This document shows, piece after piece, positions 7,565-15,624 of a DNA stretch of 64,000 nucleotides (positions are counted from its first letter, which is position 1; every line of letters begins with the position of its first letter). Source of the stretch: Halobellus sp. LT62 (lineage in GTDB: Archaea; Halobacteriota; Halobacteria; Halobacteriales; Haloferacaceae). Where the stretch lies: the NCBI RefSeq assembly GCF_037031285.1, contig NZ_JAYEZO010000001.1, positions 806,001 to 870,000 of the forward strand, in the 5' to 3' direction. The position numbers and the translations under genes are program-made. The notes under the pieces are model-generated. The model was not told where the DNA came from. It saw nothing but the letters and a program-made list of their open reading frames with translations, and ran no database searches.

Positions 7565-8056
7565 ATGTCTGATGGGTCAGATTGTGCTGAAGACGTCGAT
7601 GTCGGTGCCGAACCGACGGACTACGCACGGGGGAGAGGACCCCCGCCGGAGCGGGTTTTCGGATTGGATCACGTGTACGAGGCGCTCGCGCACCCGCGGC
7701 GTCGCTACCTCTGCTATACGCTGTTGGAGGACACCGAGTGGTCGCTGACCGCGCTGGCGACGAAGGTCGCGGCGTGGGAGGCCGAGACCGCCGAGCGCGC
7801 GGTCGACGATCACGAGTGCGATCGGGTGTACGTCGCGCTGTATCACGCGCACGTCCCCAAGTTGGTCGACGAGGGGATCATCGCGTTCGACGAGGCGACC
7901 GGGACGATCACGGCCGCCGAGAACGCCGGGCAGGTCCTCGCGGCGCTCGAGGGAATGGGCGCGAGCCTCGACGCCGCCCAAGAGACGCACGCCCGGCGTG
8001 AGATGGACCGCGGCGAGACGACTGAACGGGAAGAAATCGATGACGAAACACACTGA
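7565..8056 (+). CDS. Winged-helix protein, DUF7344-like
   Basis: 163 aa. After an acidic N-terminus comes LDHVYEALAHPRRRYLCYTLLEDTEWSLTALATKVAAWE, then YVALYHAHVPKLVDEGIIAFD: the haloarchaeal DUF7344 winged-helix pattern in which the second helix pair reads DNA. The ATG at 7565 is preferred over the GTG at 7556 because of spacing from the AT-rich promoter (about 7525-7540). The next gene starts inside this one (17-bp overlap), so the pair is co-expressed. Probably a transcriptional regulator; the target is unknown. Confidence 0.75.
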   Translation: MSDGSDCAEDVDVGAEPTDYARGRGPPPERVFGLDHVYEALAHPRRRYLCYTLLEDTEWSLTALATKVAAWEAETAERAVDDHECDRVYVALYHAHVPKLVDEGIIAFDEATGTITAAENAGQVLAALEGMGASLDAAQETHARREMDRGETTEREEIDDETH

Positions 8057-8399
8057 CAGCGGAGCCGAATCCACCGACGACACGAACGCCACGCCGACGA
8101 TGCGCTGGCGGCAGATCACCCAGCGACACTACGACTCCGAACGAGACGGCGAGCTCACGACCGCGATCGTCTACGCGATCGCGGAGGCGATGGACGTCGA
8201 ACCGAAGGCGGTGGAGTCGCCGACGCTGTACGAGACTATCGATGTCGCGGCGATCGAGCGCACCCTCTTCAACCCCGGGACGACCACCGGCTCCGAAGAG
8301 GGATCCGGCAGTGTCGAGTTCCGATACGACGAGTACCGCGTCACCGTCCGCAGCGACGGCTGGGTGCGAGTCGACGAGACGACCGAGGCGGGACTGTAA
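8040..8399 (+). CDS. HalOD1 output-domain protein
   Basis: 119 aa. The core 'TTAIVYAIAEAMDVEPKAV...LYETIDVAAIERTLF' followed by 'GSVEFRYDEYRVTVRSDGWVRVDE' is the haloarchaeal HalOD1 output domain, often found alone or on response regulators. ATG at 8040 overlaps the end of the winged-helix gene by 17 bp. HalOD1 is assigned to signal transduction but lacks a proven biochemical role. Together the two genes make a small regulatory operon. Confidence 0.8.
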   Translation: MTKHTDSGAESTDDTNATPTMRWRQITQRHYDSERDGELTTAIVYAIAEAMDVEPKAVESPTLYETIDVAAIERTLFNPGTTTGSEEGSGSVEFRYDEYRVTVRSDGWVRVDETTEAGL

Positions 8400-8786
8400 C
8401 CGATCTCCCCTATGTGTCGACGTTTCCAGTTCAGAAATCCTCGCTATCCGAAGGAGCCTCCTGAGGTGAAATAACTGTCCGGCCTTGGACGCCACAACGG
8501 TCGCAGCCGTTACGCCGTCTGTGGACTGTTGATGAAGGAGATGCGATATGGACTCGACGGATTTGAACCCGGAACCAGACGGTCGCTCGCTCCGCTCGGC
8601 GCTGCGCTGGTAGGGCTTCAAACCCACGGCCTCACGGCGTTCGGCCTCGACTCGCTATTCACTCGCTTCGTAAAGCTCCGCTCGTTTATGCACTCGGTGG
8701 GAGTCCCGCGAGCGAGTGCAACGAGCGAGGGGGACTACGCCGAGGACACGAGCGACTGAGGGAGCGAAGTGACCGAAGAAAGCGAG
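8400..8786. other. Gene-free stretch between HalOD1 gene and tRNA-Ala
   Basis: No convincing gene. It holds a degenerate tRNA 3' segment (8549-8576) and GCGAGTG/GAGCGA-rich low-complexity sequence. The open frame at 8529-8759 runs through the tRNA-like segment and has no family-like features, so I do not call it. Confidence 0.6.
8549..8576 (-). repeat. Degenerate copy of a tRNA 3' end
   Basis: On the minus strand it reads GGTTCCGGGTTCAAATCC followed by GTCGAGTCCA: a T-loop plus a CGAGTCC acceptor half identical to that of the tRNA-Ala about 240 bp away. One T-stem base is missing and no 5' half exists. It resembles an attachment-site relic, but no integrase is present in the window. Confidence 0.5.
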
Positions 8787-8858
8787 TGGACTCGGCGGGA
8801 TTTGAACCCGCGGCCTCTCCCATGCCAAGGGAGTGATCTACCCCTGATCTACGAGCCC
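8787..8858 (-). tRNA. tRNA-Ala (anticodon GGC)
   Basis: 72-nt cloverleaf on the minus strand. The acceptor arms GGGCTCG and CGAGTCC pair (one G-U), the anticodon stem CTCCC/GGGAG encloses loop TTGGCAT with anticodon GGC, and the T-arm GCGGG-TTCAAAT-CCCGC is perfect. The discriminator is A and CCA is not encoded. It decodes GCC/GCU alanine codons, heavily used in this GC-rich genome. No intron is seen. Confidence 0.93.
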
Positions 8859-9096
8859 TCGTTCGCAATCTGCAGTATTCCGCTTTCGGTCTTAAGGGCT
8901 TCGACTTGCCGAATGTCGCCTGCAGGTCGGAATCCTTTTGTCGACCACGCGGATGGGTACAGACGGGAACAGCACGGCCGCAAATCTGACTCGCCGCGCT
9001 CGCGCGGCTTGGGATTGCGGAAGTGCGATGTCGCCGACACGCTCGGCTGCATCACATCGCGTATTCTGCGGTCTGTGCCGTTCCAATCTGATACCA

Positions 9097-9564
9097 ATGG
9101 CACGAATGCACACCCGCCGCCGCGGCTCGTCCGGTTCGGACAAGCCGGTGGCAGACGAACCCCCGGAGTGGAGTGACGTCGAAGCAGACGATATCGAAGC
9201 GCGCGTCGTCGAGCTCGCAGAGCAGGGCTACGACCCGAGCCAGATCGGCCTGAAGCTGCGCGACGAGGGCGTCAAGGGAGTTCCCGTCCCCGACGTCAAG
9301 CTCGCGACCGGCAAGAAGGTCACCGCGATCCTCGACGAGAACGACGCGGCCCCGGAGATCCCCGAAGACCTCCGGAACCTGATGGAGCGCGCCGTGCGCC
9401 TCCGCCGCCACGTCAACGAGAACGGGCAGGACATGCAGAACAAGCGCGCCCTGCAGAACACCGAGTCGAAGATCCGTCGCCTCGCGGACTACTACCGGGG
9501 CGACGAGCTCGACGAGGACTTCACGTACACCTTCGACGTCGCGGTCAAACTCCTCGAAGCGTAA
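9097..9564 (+). CDS. rps15: 30S ribosomal protein S15 (uS15)
   Basis: 155 aa, MARMHTRRRGSSGSDKP start, archaeal-type long uS15 with the extended N-terminal part (LAEQGYDPSQIGLKLRDEGVKGVPVPDVKLATGKK) and the S15 core (RAVRLRRHVNENGQDMQNKRALQNTESKIRRLADYYR). It binds 16S rRNA in the platform. First gene of the operon with the RecJ-like protein, Pcc1 and S3Ae. The ATG at 9097 is the family start; the longer open frame is spurious. The 8859-9096 leader has a TTTTG element near 8935 but no clear regulatory structure. Confidence 0.96.
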   Translation: MARMHTRRRGSSGSDKPVADEPPEWSDVEADDIEARVVELAEQGYDPSQIGLKLRDEGVKGVPVPDVKLATGKKVTAILDENDAAPEIPEDLRNLMERAVRLRRHVNENGQDMQNKRALQNTESKIRRLADYYRGDELDEDFTYTFDVAVKLLEA

Positions 9565-9579
9565 CTCCCACACGCACAG

Positions 9580-10830
9580 ATGGCATCCCGATCCGACACC
9601 GCCGCGGACGCGAACGCCCCCACCGAGAGCGCAGCGGACGCGCTCGCGAGGGCCTCGTTCGTCCGCGTCGTCTCAGCGGCCGACGGCGATTCGCTTTCGG
9701 CCGCGGGGCTGCTCGCACGGGGGCTCCGGAGCGTCGACGTGCCGTTTCACGTGCGCGTCGCCTCGCTCGGGGCCGACGCGCCCGCTGCCGACGACGGCGT
9801 CTTGGCGGCGGTCGGATCGACGCTCCCGAACGCGGACGTGACAATCGCACCCGACGGCGAGCCCGCGAGTCTCCGCGCGTACGAAATCGCGCGGACGCTC
9901 GGTCGCGACGTCCCGAACGATATCGGTGATCCGAGCCCCGGTCTCGACGTCGACCCGACGCTCGCGCTCGCAGGCGTCGTCGCCGCGGGCGACCACCCGG
10001 CGTCGACTGCCGGCGCGCTCGTCGAGTCGGCAGTCGACTCGGGCGCGCTCGTTCGACGCTCCGGCGTCGCAGTTCCCGTCGACGACGTCGTCGACGGGCT
10101 AACGCACTCGACGCTCGTGCACGCGCCGTTCTCCGGCGACGGAGACGCCGTTGCGGCCGAACTAGCGGCGGTGTTTGACGGCGTCGACGACGAGAGCGCT
10201 CACGACGAGGAGACGCGGCGATCGATCGCCTCGCTCGTCGCGCTCGCTGTCGCCGGCGACGACGCCGCCACGCCGCGCGCCGCGACCGCGGTCGAACGGG
10301 TGCTGCGCCCGTACGCGACACCCGAGGCCCCGACGGCGACGCTCGGCGGCTTCGCCGACGTGCTGAACGCCGTTGCGGGGGAGCGCCCCGGCGTCGGCGT
10401 CGCGCTCGCGATCGGACACCGCGGCCGCGACGCCGCCGTCGACGCGTGGCGCACGCACGGGACGGCGGTCCACCGGGCGCTCCACGACGCGCACATCGCC
10501 CGCTACGACGGTGTCTTCGCCGTTCGGAGCGACGTCCGGGCCGAATCCGAGAGTGCGTCCGACAGCGCGGTCGCCGCCCGCCTGCAGACGGTCGCTCGGC
10601 TCGCTCGCGATTTCCGCTCGCCGGAGCCGCTCGTCGTCGCCCTCGGCGACGGCGTCGCGGCGGTCTCGGCGATCGACTCGGGCGCGGCCGCGGCCGCCAG
10701 CGCGCTCGCGTCCGAATTCGGAAGCGACGCCGCAGACTGGACGGGCAACGGGACGCGTGCGATCGCGCGCTTCGATCCCGCTGCGGAGGAGGCAGACGTC
10801 ATCGCTGCGATCAGGGAGGCGGTTCGATGA
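9580..10830 (+). CDS. RecJ/Cdc45-like DHH-family protein, degenerate active site
   Basis: 416 aa. Position between rps15 and pcc1 is where many archaea encode a RecJ-like (GAN/Cdc45-related) protein. Motif I survives only as ADGDSLSAAGLL (about residues 34-45), without the usual His and double Asp. The DHH triad is absent; the nearest trace is AAGDHPAS (about residue 139). The C-terminal part with 'GVGVALAIGHRGRDAAVDAW' and 'FRSPEPLVVALGDGV' resembles the DHHA1-type substrate domain. It is therefore probably not a nuclease but a structural replisome factor akin to Cdc45; this is inference. Its stop overlaps the pcc1 start (ATGA). Confidence 0.72.
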   Translation: MASRSDTAADANAPTESAADALARASFVRVVSAADGDSLSAAGLLARGLRSVDVPFHVRVASLGADAPAADDGVLAAVGSTLPNADVTIAPDGEPASLRAYEIARTLGRDVPNDIGDPSPGLDVDPTLALAGVVAAGDHPASTAGALVESAVDSGALVRRSGVAVPVDDVVDGLTHSTLVHAPFSGDGDAVAAELAAVFDGVDDESAHDEETRRSIASLVALAVAGDDAATPRAATAVERVLRPYATPEAPTATLGGFADVLNAVAGERPGVGVALAIGHRGRDAAVDAWRTHGTAVHRALHDAHIARYDGVFAVRSDVRAESESASDSAVAARLQTVARLARDFRSPEPLVVALGDGVAAVSAIDSGAAAAASALASEFGSDAADWTGNGTRAIARFDPAAEEADVIAAIREAVR

Positions 10831-11102
10831 CCGACGGCACAGACACACAGACGACTGCGGACGCGACCCGCGAGTGCGGGTCGCGGACCGCCCGCCTGCG
10901 GACGACTCACGCCGACGCCGAGACGGTGGCGGCGGCGCTCCGTCCGGACAACACCGACTCGATGCGGATGCGCGTCGAGGGCGACACGCTCCTCACGCGC
11001 ATCGAACGCGAGACGACCGGCGGGCTCCAGTCCACGGTGGACGACACCGTGGTCAACCTGACGGTGGCCGACGCCATCGTCGACACGACACACAAACTAT
11101 GA
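10827..11102 (+). CDS. pcc1: KEOPS complex subunit Pcc1
   Basis: 91 aa. Pcc1 is the small dimerisation subunit of KEOPS, which with Kae1, Bud32 and Cgi121 makes t6A37 in ANN-decoding tRNAs. The core 'VAAALRPDNTDSMRMRVEGDTLLTRIERETTGGLQSTVDDTVVNLTVAD' is the Pcc1 fold (beta-hairpins followed by a C-terminal helix; family phrase ALxPDN). ATGA overlaps on both sides tie it to the RecJ-like gene and to S3Ae. Confidence 0.88.
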   Translation: MTDGTDTQTTADATRECGSRTARLRTTHADAETVAAALRPDNTDSMRMRVEGDTLLTRIERETTGGLQSTVDDTVVNLTVADAIVDTTHKL

Positions 11103-11743
11103 GTGAACGATCAGTTTCGAAGCAGAAGCGCGGAAAGCGATGGTACACGCTCATCGCACCGGAACAGTTCGACCGAACCGAACTCGGCTCGACCTTCGCG
11201 GACGAGCCCGAGAAGGTCGACGGCCGTACCGTCGAGGTCACCCTCGGCGACATCACCGGCGACCAGGGCGAGAACAACACGAAGCTCACCTTCAAGGTGA
11301 ACGAGGTCACCAGCGACGCGGCCTACACCGAGTTCGTCAAGCACGAGCTCGCGCGCGACTACGTGCGCAGCCTCGTCCGCCGCGGGGCCTCGAAAGTCGA
11401 CGTCGCGATCACGGTGCTGACGACTGACGATTACCGCGTCCAGCTCCAGCCCGTCGCGTTCACGACTAAGAAGGCCGACCGCAGTCAGGAAAAGGCGATC
11501 CGACGCGTGATGATCGACCTCGTCGAGGAGGCCGCCGCCGAGCGGACCTTCGACGAGCTCGTCGACAGCGTCATCGAGGGACGGCTCTCCTCGGCGATCT
11601 ACGGCGAAGCGAAGACGATCTACCCGCTCCGCCGCGTCGAGGTCCAGAAGCTCACCCTCGAAGCGCGACCCGAGGAGGTCGCCGCCGAGGAAGAAGCCGC
11701 CGTCGACGTCGACGAGGAAGACGTCGCGGTCGACGACGCCTGA
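11099..11743 (+). CDS. rps3ae: 30S ribosomal protein S3Ae (eS1)
   Basis: 214 aa, MSERSVSKQKRGKRWYTLIAP start, the conserved eS1 segment DITGDQGENNTKLTFKVNEV and a C-terminal acidic tail (EEAAVDVDEEDVAVDD) usual in halophiles. It lies at the mRNA exit side of the small subunit. Last gene of the rps15 operon; the start overlaps the pcc1 stop by four bases. Confidence 0.96.
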   Translation: MSERSVSKQKRGKRWYTLIAPEQFDRTELGSTFADEPEKVDGRTVEVTLGDITGDQGENNTKLTFKVNEVTSDAAYTEFVKHELARDYVRSLVRRGASKVDVAITVLTTDDYRVQLQPVAFTTKKADRSQEKAIRRVMIDLVEEAAAERTFDELVDSVIEGRLSSAIYGEAKTIYPLRRVEVQKLTLEARPEEVAAEEEAAVDVDEEDVAVDDA

Positions 11744-11874
11744 TTCGGTTCGCGAACGACCTGCAGACGCCCCGATTTTTCAGTCCTGTGACCGACGAGC
11801 CGCGGCTCGTCGACGTATCCGCCGTTCGGAAATCAGCCGCAGCTCCCATTCTCGACGACAATGCTCGCCTCTCC

Positions 11875-11945
11875 CTCGACGGCGATGGTGTCCGCCTACT
11901 CCTCGACGGCGATGGTGTCCGCCTACTCCTCGACGACGATCGTCC
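11875..11945. repeat. 27-bp tandem duplications at the halocyanin 3' end
   Basis: Two perfect 27-bp copies (11875-11901 and 11902-11928; unit CTCGACGGCGATGGTGTCC...) plus a partly matching third from 11929. On the minus strand the units repeat the gene's last residues as 'I-V/A-V-E-E-stop-A-D-T', so the stop codon itself is duplicated. Readthrough would add ADTIAVEE, stop, then ADTIAVEGEASIVVENGS. Confidence 0.85.
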
Positions 11946-12372
11946 CGATCATTCCGCCCTGTTCGTGCGGGATGCAGAAGTACTCGTACTCGCCCGGAAC
12001 CTCGAACGTGTGCGACCACGTCGCGCCGCTGTCGATCGAGCCGCCGAACTCCGATCGGAAGGCCTCTCTGGCCTCTTCGGTCGAGTTGTAGCCGCCCGTG
12101 GCGAAGAACTCGGCATCGTCCGGAATCCCGGAGTCGTAGGCCGTGACGGTGTGTCCGCGCGAACTCGTGTTCTGCCAGACGACCGTCTCGCCGACTTCGA
12201 CCGTGAACTCCGACGGCGTGAACGCGGAGGCGGTCATCCCGATATCGTAGTCGTCGCTCTCGGCGCTCGAATCCGAACAACCCGCGAGTCCCGTCGTCGC
12301 CGCCGCGCCGAATCCACCGAGAAACCGGCGGCGTGAGACTCGTCCGTTCCCCGAGACTCGCTGCCCTGTCAT
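11923..12372 (-). CDS. Halocyanin-like blue copper lipoprotein
   Basis: 149 aa. Tat signal (SRRRFLGGFGAAATTGLAGC) with lipobox, then a plastocyanin-type domain whose four type-1 copper ligands are visible: His74 (SRGHTV), Cys133 and His136 (YFCIPHEQ) and Met141 (GGM). It carries electrons outside the membrane, plausibly between the bc1-like complex and terminal oxidase; cytochrome oxidase genes lie further along the window. The minus-strand TTTAG element near 12399 gives a leaderless start at 12372. An internal GTG start (SRRRF) is possible. The 3' end is tandemly duplicated. Confidence 0.9.
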   Translation of the reverse strand: MTGQRVSGNGRVSRRRFLGGFGAAATTGLAGCSDSSAESDDYDIGMTASAFTPSEFTVEVGETVVWQNTSSRGHTVTAYDSGIPDDAEFFATGGYNSTEEAREAFRSEFGGSIDSGATWSHTFEVPGEYEYFCIPHEQGGMIGTIVVEE

Positions 12373-12500
12373 ACTCGGCGTTCGAAGGGCGAGGGCTAAA
12401 TGTGACCCGGTCTACCGACCGCCGCGCTGAGTGTAGATTGACCCGCCCATCACCGACCCGGATGTAAAGAGGTAAACCCGTCCTCCGAGTGCGGCGTGAT

Positions 12501-13202
12501 ATGAAGCCGCGGTTCGTCGGTCGCGTCGGCCTCGCGGATGCGGTGACCGTCTCGAACGCCGCCCTCGGATTCGTCGCCGCCGTCGTCGCCACCGTCGATA
12601 TCGAACTCGCCGCGCGAATTCTCCTCTTGGCCGCCATCGCGGACGCGCTCGACGGCGTCGTAGCGCGCAGGCGCGGCGGGACCGACGTCGGGCCGTACCT
12701 CGACTCCCTCGCCGACGTGGCCTCCTTCGGCGTCGCACCCGCGCTCTTGGTGGCGATGGCCGCCGCCGAGACGTGGGGGCTCACCGGAGCGTCGGGGGCC
12801 ACCGCGATCGCGGGCGGGGCGCTCTTCGTCGCCGCCGCGGTGACCCGGCTCGGGCTCTATACCGCCTACGACAGCGACGCCGCCGAGACCGAGGGCGTCC
12901 AGACGACGCTCGCGGCGACGATCATCGGCGCGTCCGTGCTGGCGGGCTTCACGAGTCCGATCGTGTTGGTCCCGCTGGTGTATCTACTCACCGCACTGAT
13001 GCTCGCCCCGATCACGTACCCCGATCTCCACGCCCAAGACGCGCTGGTGATGGGCGTCGTCCAAGCGGCGGCGATCCTCCTCGGCGGCCGGGTGGGCGAG
13101 CGACTCGTCGGGTCGATCGGCGAGGGCTTCGCCTTCGGGCTGCTGTTCCTATCGCTCGCGTACCTCGTTCTCGGACCGCGGTTCTACTGGCGGCGCGATT
13201 GA
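12501..13202 (+). CDS. pssA: CDP-alcohol phosphatidyltransferase, probable archaetidylserine synthase
   Basis: 233 aa with about seven hydrophobic helices. The complete CDP-alcohol phosphotransferase signature is present around residues 48-75: DALDGVVAR, then GPYLDSLADVASFG (D-x2-DG-x2-AR-x8-G-x3-D-x3-D). The enzyme condenses CDP-archaeol with an alcohol, most likely L-serine, in polar lipid synthesis. The start MKPRFVGRVGLADAVTVSNA matches archaetidylserine synthases better than phosphatidylglycerophosphate synthases. It is divergent from halocyanin, and no lipid gene is adjacent. Confidence 0.82.
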   Translation: MKPRFVGRVGLADAVTVSNAALGFVAAVVATVDIELAARILLLAAIADALDGVVARRRGGTDVGPYLDSLADVASFGVAPALLVAMAAAETWGLTGASGATAIAGGALFVAAAVTRLGLYTAYDSDAAETEGVQTTLAATIIGASVLAGFTSPIVLVPLVYLLTALMLAPITYPDLHAQDALVMGVVQAAAILLGGRVGERLVGSIGEGFAFGLLFLSLAYLVLGPRFYWRRD

Positions 13203-13277
13203 GCGACGTCCTCACAGGCGGGTTGGAACGCTGTCGCGGGCCGGCGGCGACGCTACTATACTGTAGTCCGCCCGGGA

Positions 13278-13553
13278 CTACATCCCCATATCGGCGGCGA
13301 CGTCCGGAATCGGCAGGTCGTGCGGGGAGACGCCGAGCAACTCCGCGGCGTGGTCGAGGGCCATATCGAATCCGTAGTAGCGTTCGAGTTCGTCGCCGTC
13401 GGCGCTCGGACGGACCTTCAGCATCGCGTAGCCGTCGACGTTCTGCGCGATCGCTGCCGTCTTGCCGTCGGTCTCGAACGTGAGCAGTCGCTCGGCGTCG
13501 GTCTCGCGGTACCGCGCGGTGATCCCGTTCGCGGTCGCCTCGTGGTCGGTCAT
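13278..13553 (-). CDS. Small haloarchaeal protein of unknown function (91 aa)
   Basis: 91 aa: MTDHEATANGITARYRETD, then LLTFETDGKTAAIAQNVDGYAMLKV and GFDMALDHAAELLGVSP. It alternates strands and ends with a helix, so likely a single alpha/beta domain. No signal, membrane segment or metal motif. Soluble cytosolic protein; the family is conserved in haloarchaea by my recollection but uncharacterised. Confidence 0.6.
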   Translation of the reverse strand: MTDHEATANGITARYRETDAERLLTFETDGKTAAIAQNVDGYAMLKVRPSADGDELERYYGFDMALDHAAELLGVSPHDLPIPDVAADMGM

Positions 13554-13697
13554 ACGCCGATTTCGAGATCAGGGAAGTCGAAGCTACCGATTCCGCGCTG
13601 CGGTTGGTGGGATATTCCACGTTGCGGTCGGCGGAACGAGCGATCGCGCGAGCGACGAAGCGAAAACGATGTCACAGCGCAGTCCAATCTTCGACCG

Positions 13698-13991
13698 ATG
13701 TCGCAGTGGCTCCAGAGCGGTCGGCGACGGGACCTGTGCGCGCTGCTCTACGAGGCGGGGTCGCTCCGCGGGCAGAAGCTCAAGACGGCGCTCGAACGAC
13801 ACTACGGGGTGCGGATCGATCCGCAGTCGTTCTACGGGAGTCTCGATGCGCTCGTCGACCGCGGGCTCATTGCGTGTGAAACGGAGGGGATTCACGACGT
13901 CTACCGACTTACCGAGGTCGGCGTCGACGGCGTCGAATCGCACTACGCGTGGCTCACCGAGCGGTTGGACGGGCGCGAGCGGGACGACTGA
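13698..13991 (+). CDS. PadR-like winged-helix transcriptional regulator
   Basis: 97 aa. The order 'ALLYEAGSLRGQKLKTALERHYGVRIDPQSFYGSLDALVDRGLIACETEGIHDVYRLTEVGVDGV' is the PadR-type winged helix: recognition helix with SFYGSLDAL, then wing with YRLT. PadR proteins usually bind as dimers. This one lacks the long C-terminal dimerisation arm and ends in a short helix (HYAWLTERLDGRE). The start at 13698 is the only one giving the family N-terminus. Target genes are unknown. Confidence 0.78.
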   Translation: MSQWLQSGRRRDLCALLYEAGSLRGQKLKTALERHYGVRIDPQSFYGSLDALVDRGLIACETEGIHDVYRLTEVGVDGVESHYAWLTERLDGRERDD

Positions 13992-14388
13992 GGGGACGGC
14001 ACCCGACGATCGATGGTCACGAGGTCACCGATTGATGCGAGGCGTTGCCGACGGCGGGTGCGAGGCGTTGCCGACGATGATGGGCGAGAGTGTCGAGAGC
14101 GACGAGAGACGTTGCTGACGGGAGACAACCGTTTCGAGCAAGGGGGCGAACAGTCGGCACACGCGGGAGTGAGACGCCACTGCGCCGCGCTGAGCGGCAG
14201 ACGACATCACTCGCTCACCCGCGTCGACGTGCCGAGCAACTGCAACCCGACGCGGGGTTCTCGTTACGTCACGGGGGCGCTGGCCGCGTCTTCGGTTATA
14301 AATTCACGCACGGAGGCGTGACAGTGTGTACTCCATCGTCACCCCACGAAGCTTTTAATCCCGCCCTCCGTAAGCCCTGACACTCCGA
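13992..14388. other. Gene-free region upstream of the squalene/phytoene synthase
   Basis: Contains two perfect 18-bp copies (14036-14053 and 14059-14076, TGCGAGGCGTTGCCGACG) and a decayed third (14106-14120). There is a strong second TATA-like box (GGTTATAAATTC, about 14294-14304) followed by a five-base hairpin (CACGC/GCGTG, 14305-14320), then the gene's own TATA at 14351-14360. No open frame there looks like a protein. An unannotated short transcript is possible. Confidence 0.5.
14351..14360 (+). promoter_or_regulatory. TATA box for the squalene/phytoene synthase gene
   Basis: GCTTTTAATC, preceded by the purine-rich GAA of a BRE, about 30 bp before the ATG at 14389: a typical leaderless haloarchaeal promoter. 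Confidence 0.7.
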
Positions 14389-15465
14389 ATGTCTCAGCAG
14401 GATGAACGCCCCCGAGTCGATAAAGCCGACCTGGAGTGGTGTCACAAGTCGGTGCAAGGGGTCTCTCGCACCTTCGCGCTCACGGTGGACGTGCTCGACG
14501 AACCGATGTCCTCGTACATCTGTCTCGGATACCTCGTCTGCCGGATCGCGGACACCGTCGAAGACGCCTCGCACATCCCTCCCGAAGAACAGGCCGACCT
14601 CCTCCGAACCTACGACACCGTCCTCGCACCCGACGACGAGACGGACGCCGCGGAGTTCGTTTCCTCGGTCGAACCGTACCTCCCCGACGAGGAGGCGATG
14701 ACCGAAGACTGGGCGGTCGTTCGCGACTCCCCCAGAGTGCTCCGAACGTTCGGGAGTCTCCCCGAGGACGTCCAGCAAGCCATCGTTCCGCCGGCCAGAG
14801 AGCTCGTGCAGGGGATGGCCGAGTTCGTCGAGCGCTACGAGGACGACGGCGGCCTCCGGATCCAGACTCGAGGAGAGTTAGAAGAGTACTGCTACTACGC
14901 CGCCGGAACGGTCGGTAATCTCATCACGAACCTCGTGACGCGACACGATGTCGCCGCCGACCGCCGCCGTCGGCTGTACGACACCGCCGAGGAGTTCGGA
15001 CTGCTCCTTCAGCTCGTCAACATCTCGAAGGACGTCTACGACGACTACACCGCCGAGGACAACGTCTATCTCCCAGCCGAGTGGCTGCGGGACGCGGGCG
15101 TCCCGCAGGACGCGGTCATCGACGAGGAGCACGAAGACGAGGCCGCTTCGGTCGTCCGCCGCACCGCCGAATTCGCCGGGTCGTTCCTCGACGACGCCCA
15201 GACGTACTTGGAGACGGTACCGCTTCGGGACGGCAACACGCTCGAAGCGTGGGCGATTCCGTTCCTGCTCGCGGTCGGGACGCTCCGGGAACTGCTTTCG
15301 CGGCCGGAGGACGCCCTTTCTTCGACCGGCGTGAAGATCTCCCGCCAAGAGGTGTTCGCGGTCGTCTCCGAGATGAGCGCCAGCGGCAACCGCGAGTCTC
15401 TCGACGAACTGCGGCGCGCCATCGCGACGGGGCCGTATCACGCGTCGCTGTCGAACGCCGACTGA
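14389..15465 (+). CDS. Squalene/phytoene synthase family protein, probably squalene synthase
   Basis: 358 aa trans-isoprenyl head-to-head synthase. The two Asp-rich motifs that bind the diphosphates are present: DTVED (in CRIADTVEDAS) and DVYDD (in LVNISKDVYDDY), together with SRTFALT and YYAAGTVGNLITNL. It joins two C15 (to squalene) or two C20 (to phytoene) diphosphates. The YCYYAAGTVG block and overall length favour squalene synthase over CrtB. Squalene and derivatives are abundant neutral lipids of haloarchaea; it may also feed the carotenoid step suggested by the UbiA-cyclase fusion elsewhere in the window. Leaderless start supported by the TATA at 14351-14360. Confidence 0.82.
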   Translation: MSQQDERPRVDKADLEWCHKSVQGVSRTFALTVDVLDEPMSSYICLGYLVCRIADTVEDASHIPPEEQADLLRTYDTVLAPDDETDAAEFVSSVEPYLPDEEAMTEDWAVVRDSPRVLRTFGSLPEDVQQAIVPPARELVQGMAEFVERYEDDGGLRIQTRGELEEYCYYAAGTVGNLITNLVTRHDVAADRRRRLYDTAEEFGLLLQLVNISKDVYDDYTAEDNVYLPAEWLRDAGVPQDAVIDEEHEDEAASVVRRTAEFAGSFLDDAQTYLETVPLRDGNTLEAWAIPFLLAVGTLRELLSRPEDALSSTGVKISRQEVFAVVSEMSASGNRESLDELRRAIATGPYHASLSNAD

Positions 15466-15500
15466 CGCCGTCTTTCGACAGTGGGTCGCCGACTGACGCC
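15456..15500. repeat. 14-bp repeat spanning the synthase stop codon
   Basis: CGCCGACTGACGCC occurs at 15456-15469, containing the TGA stop, and again at 15487-15500, 31 bp later. This matches the pattern of gene-end duplications elsewhere in the window, although the flanks have diverged. Confidence 0.55.
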
Positions 15501-15624
15501 ACCGTCTACGGGCGCGGTCGGTGCCGTCGCCGGTCGCCGGTCGGGCGATCTCTCGATCGCCGACCGCGCGCGTCGGCCGCGCCGTTTGGGAGGCTTTTTA
15601 GTCGTCGGATCGAAACCCACGTCT

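Noticed and set aside
8529-8759. 76-aa open frame upstream of tRNA-Ala
   Set aside because: It overlaps the tRNA-like segment, contains the low-complexity GCGAGTG tract and has no family-like pattern.
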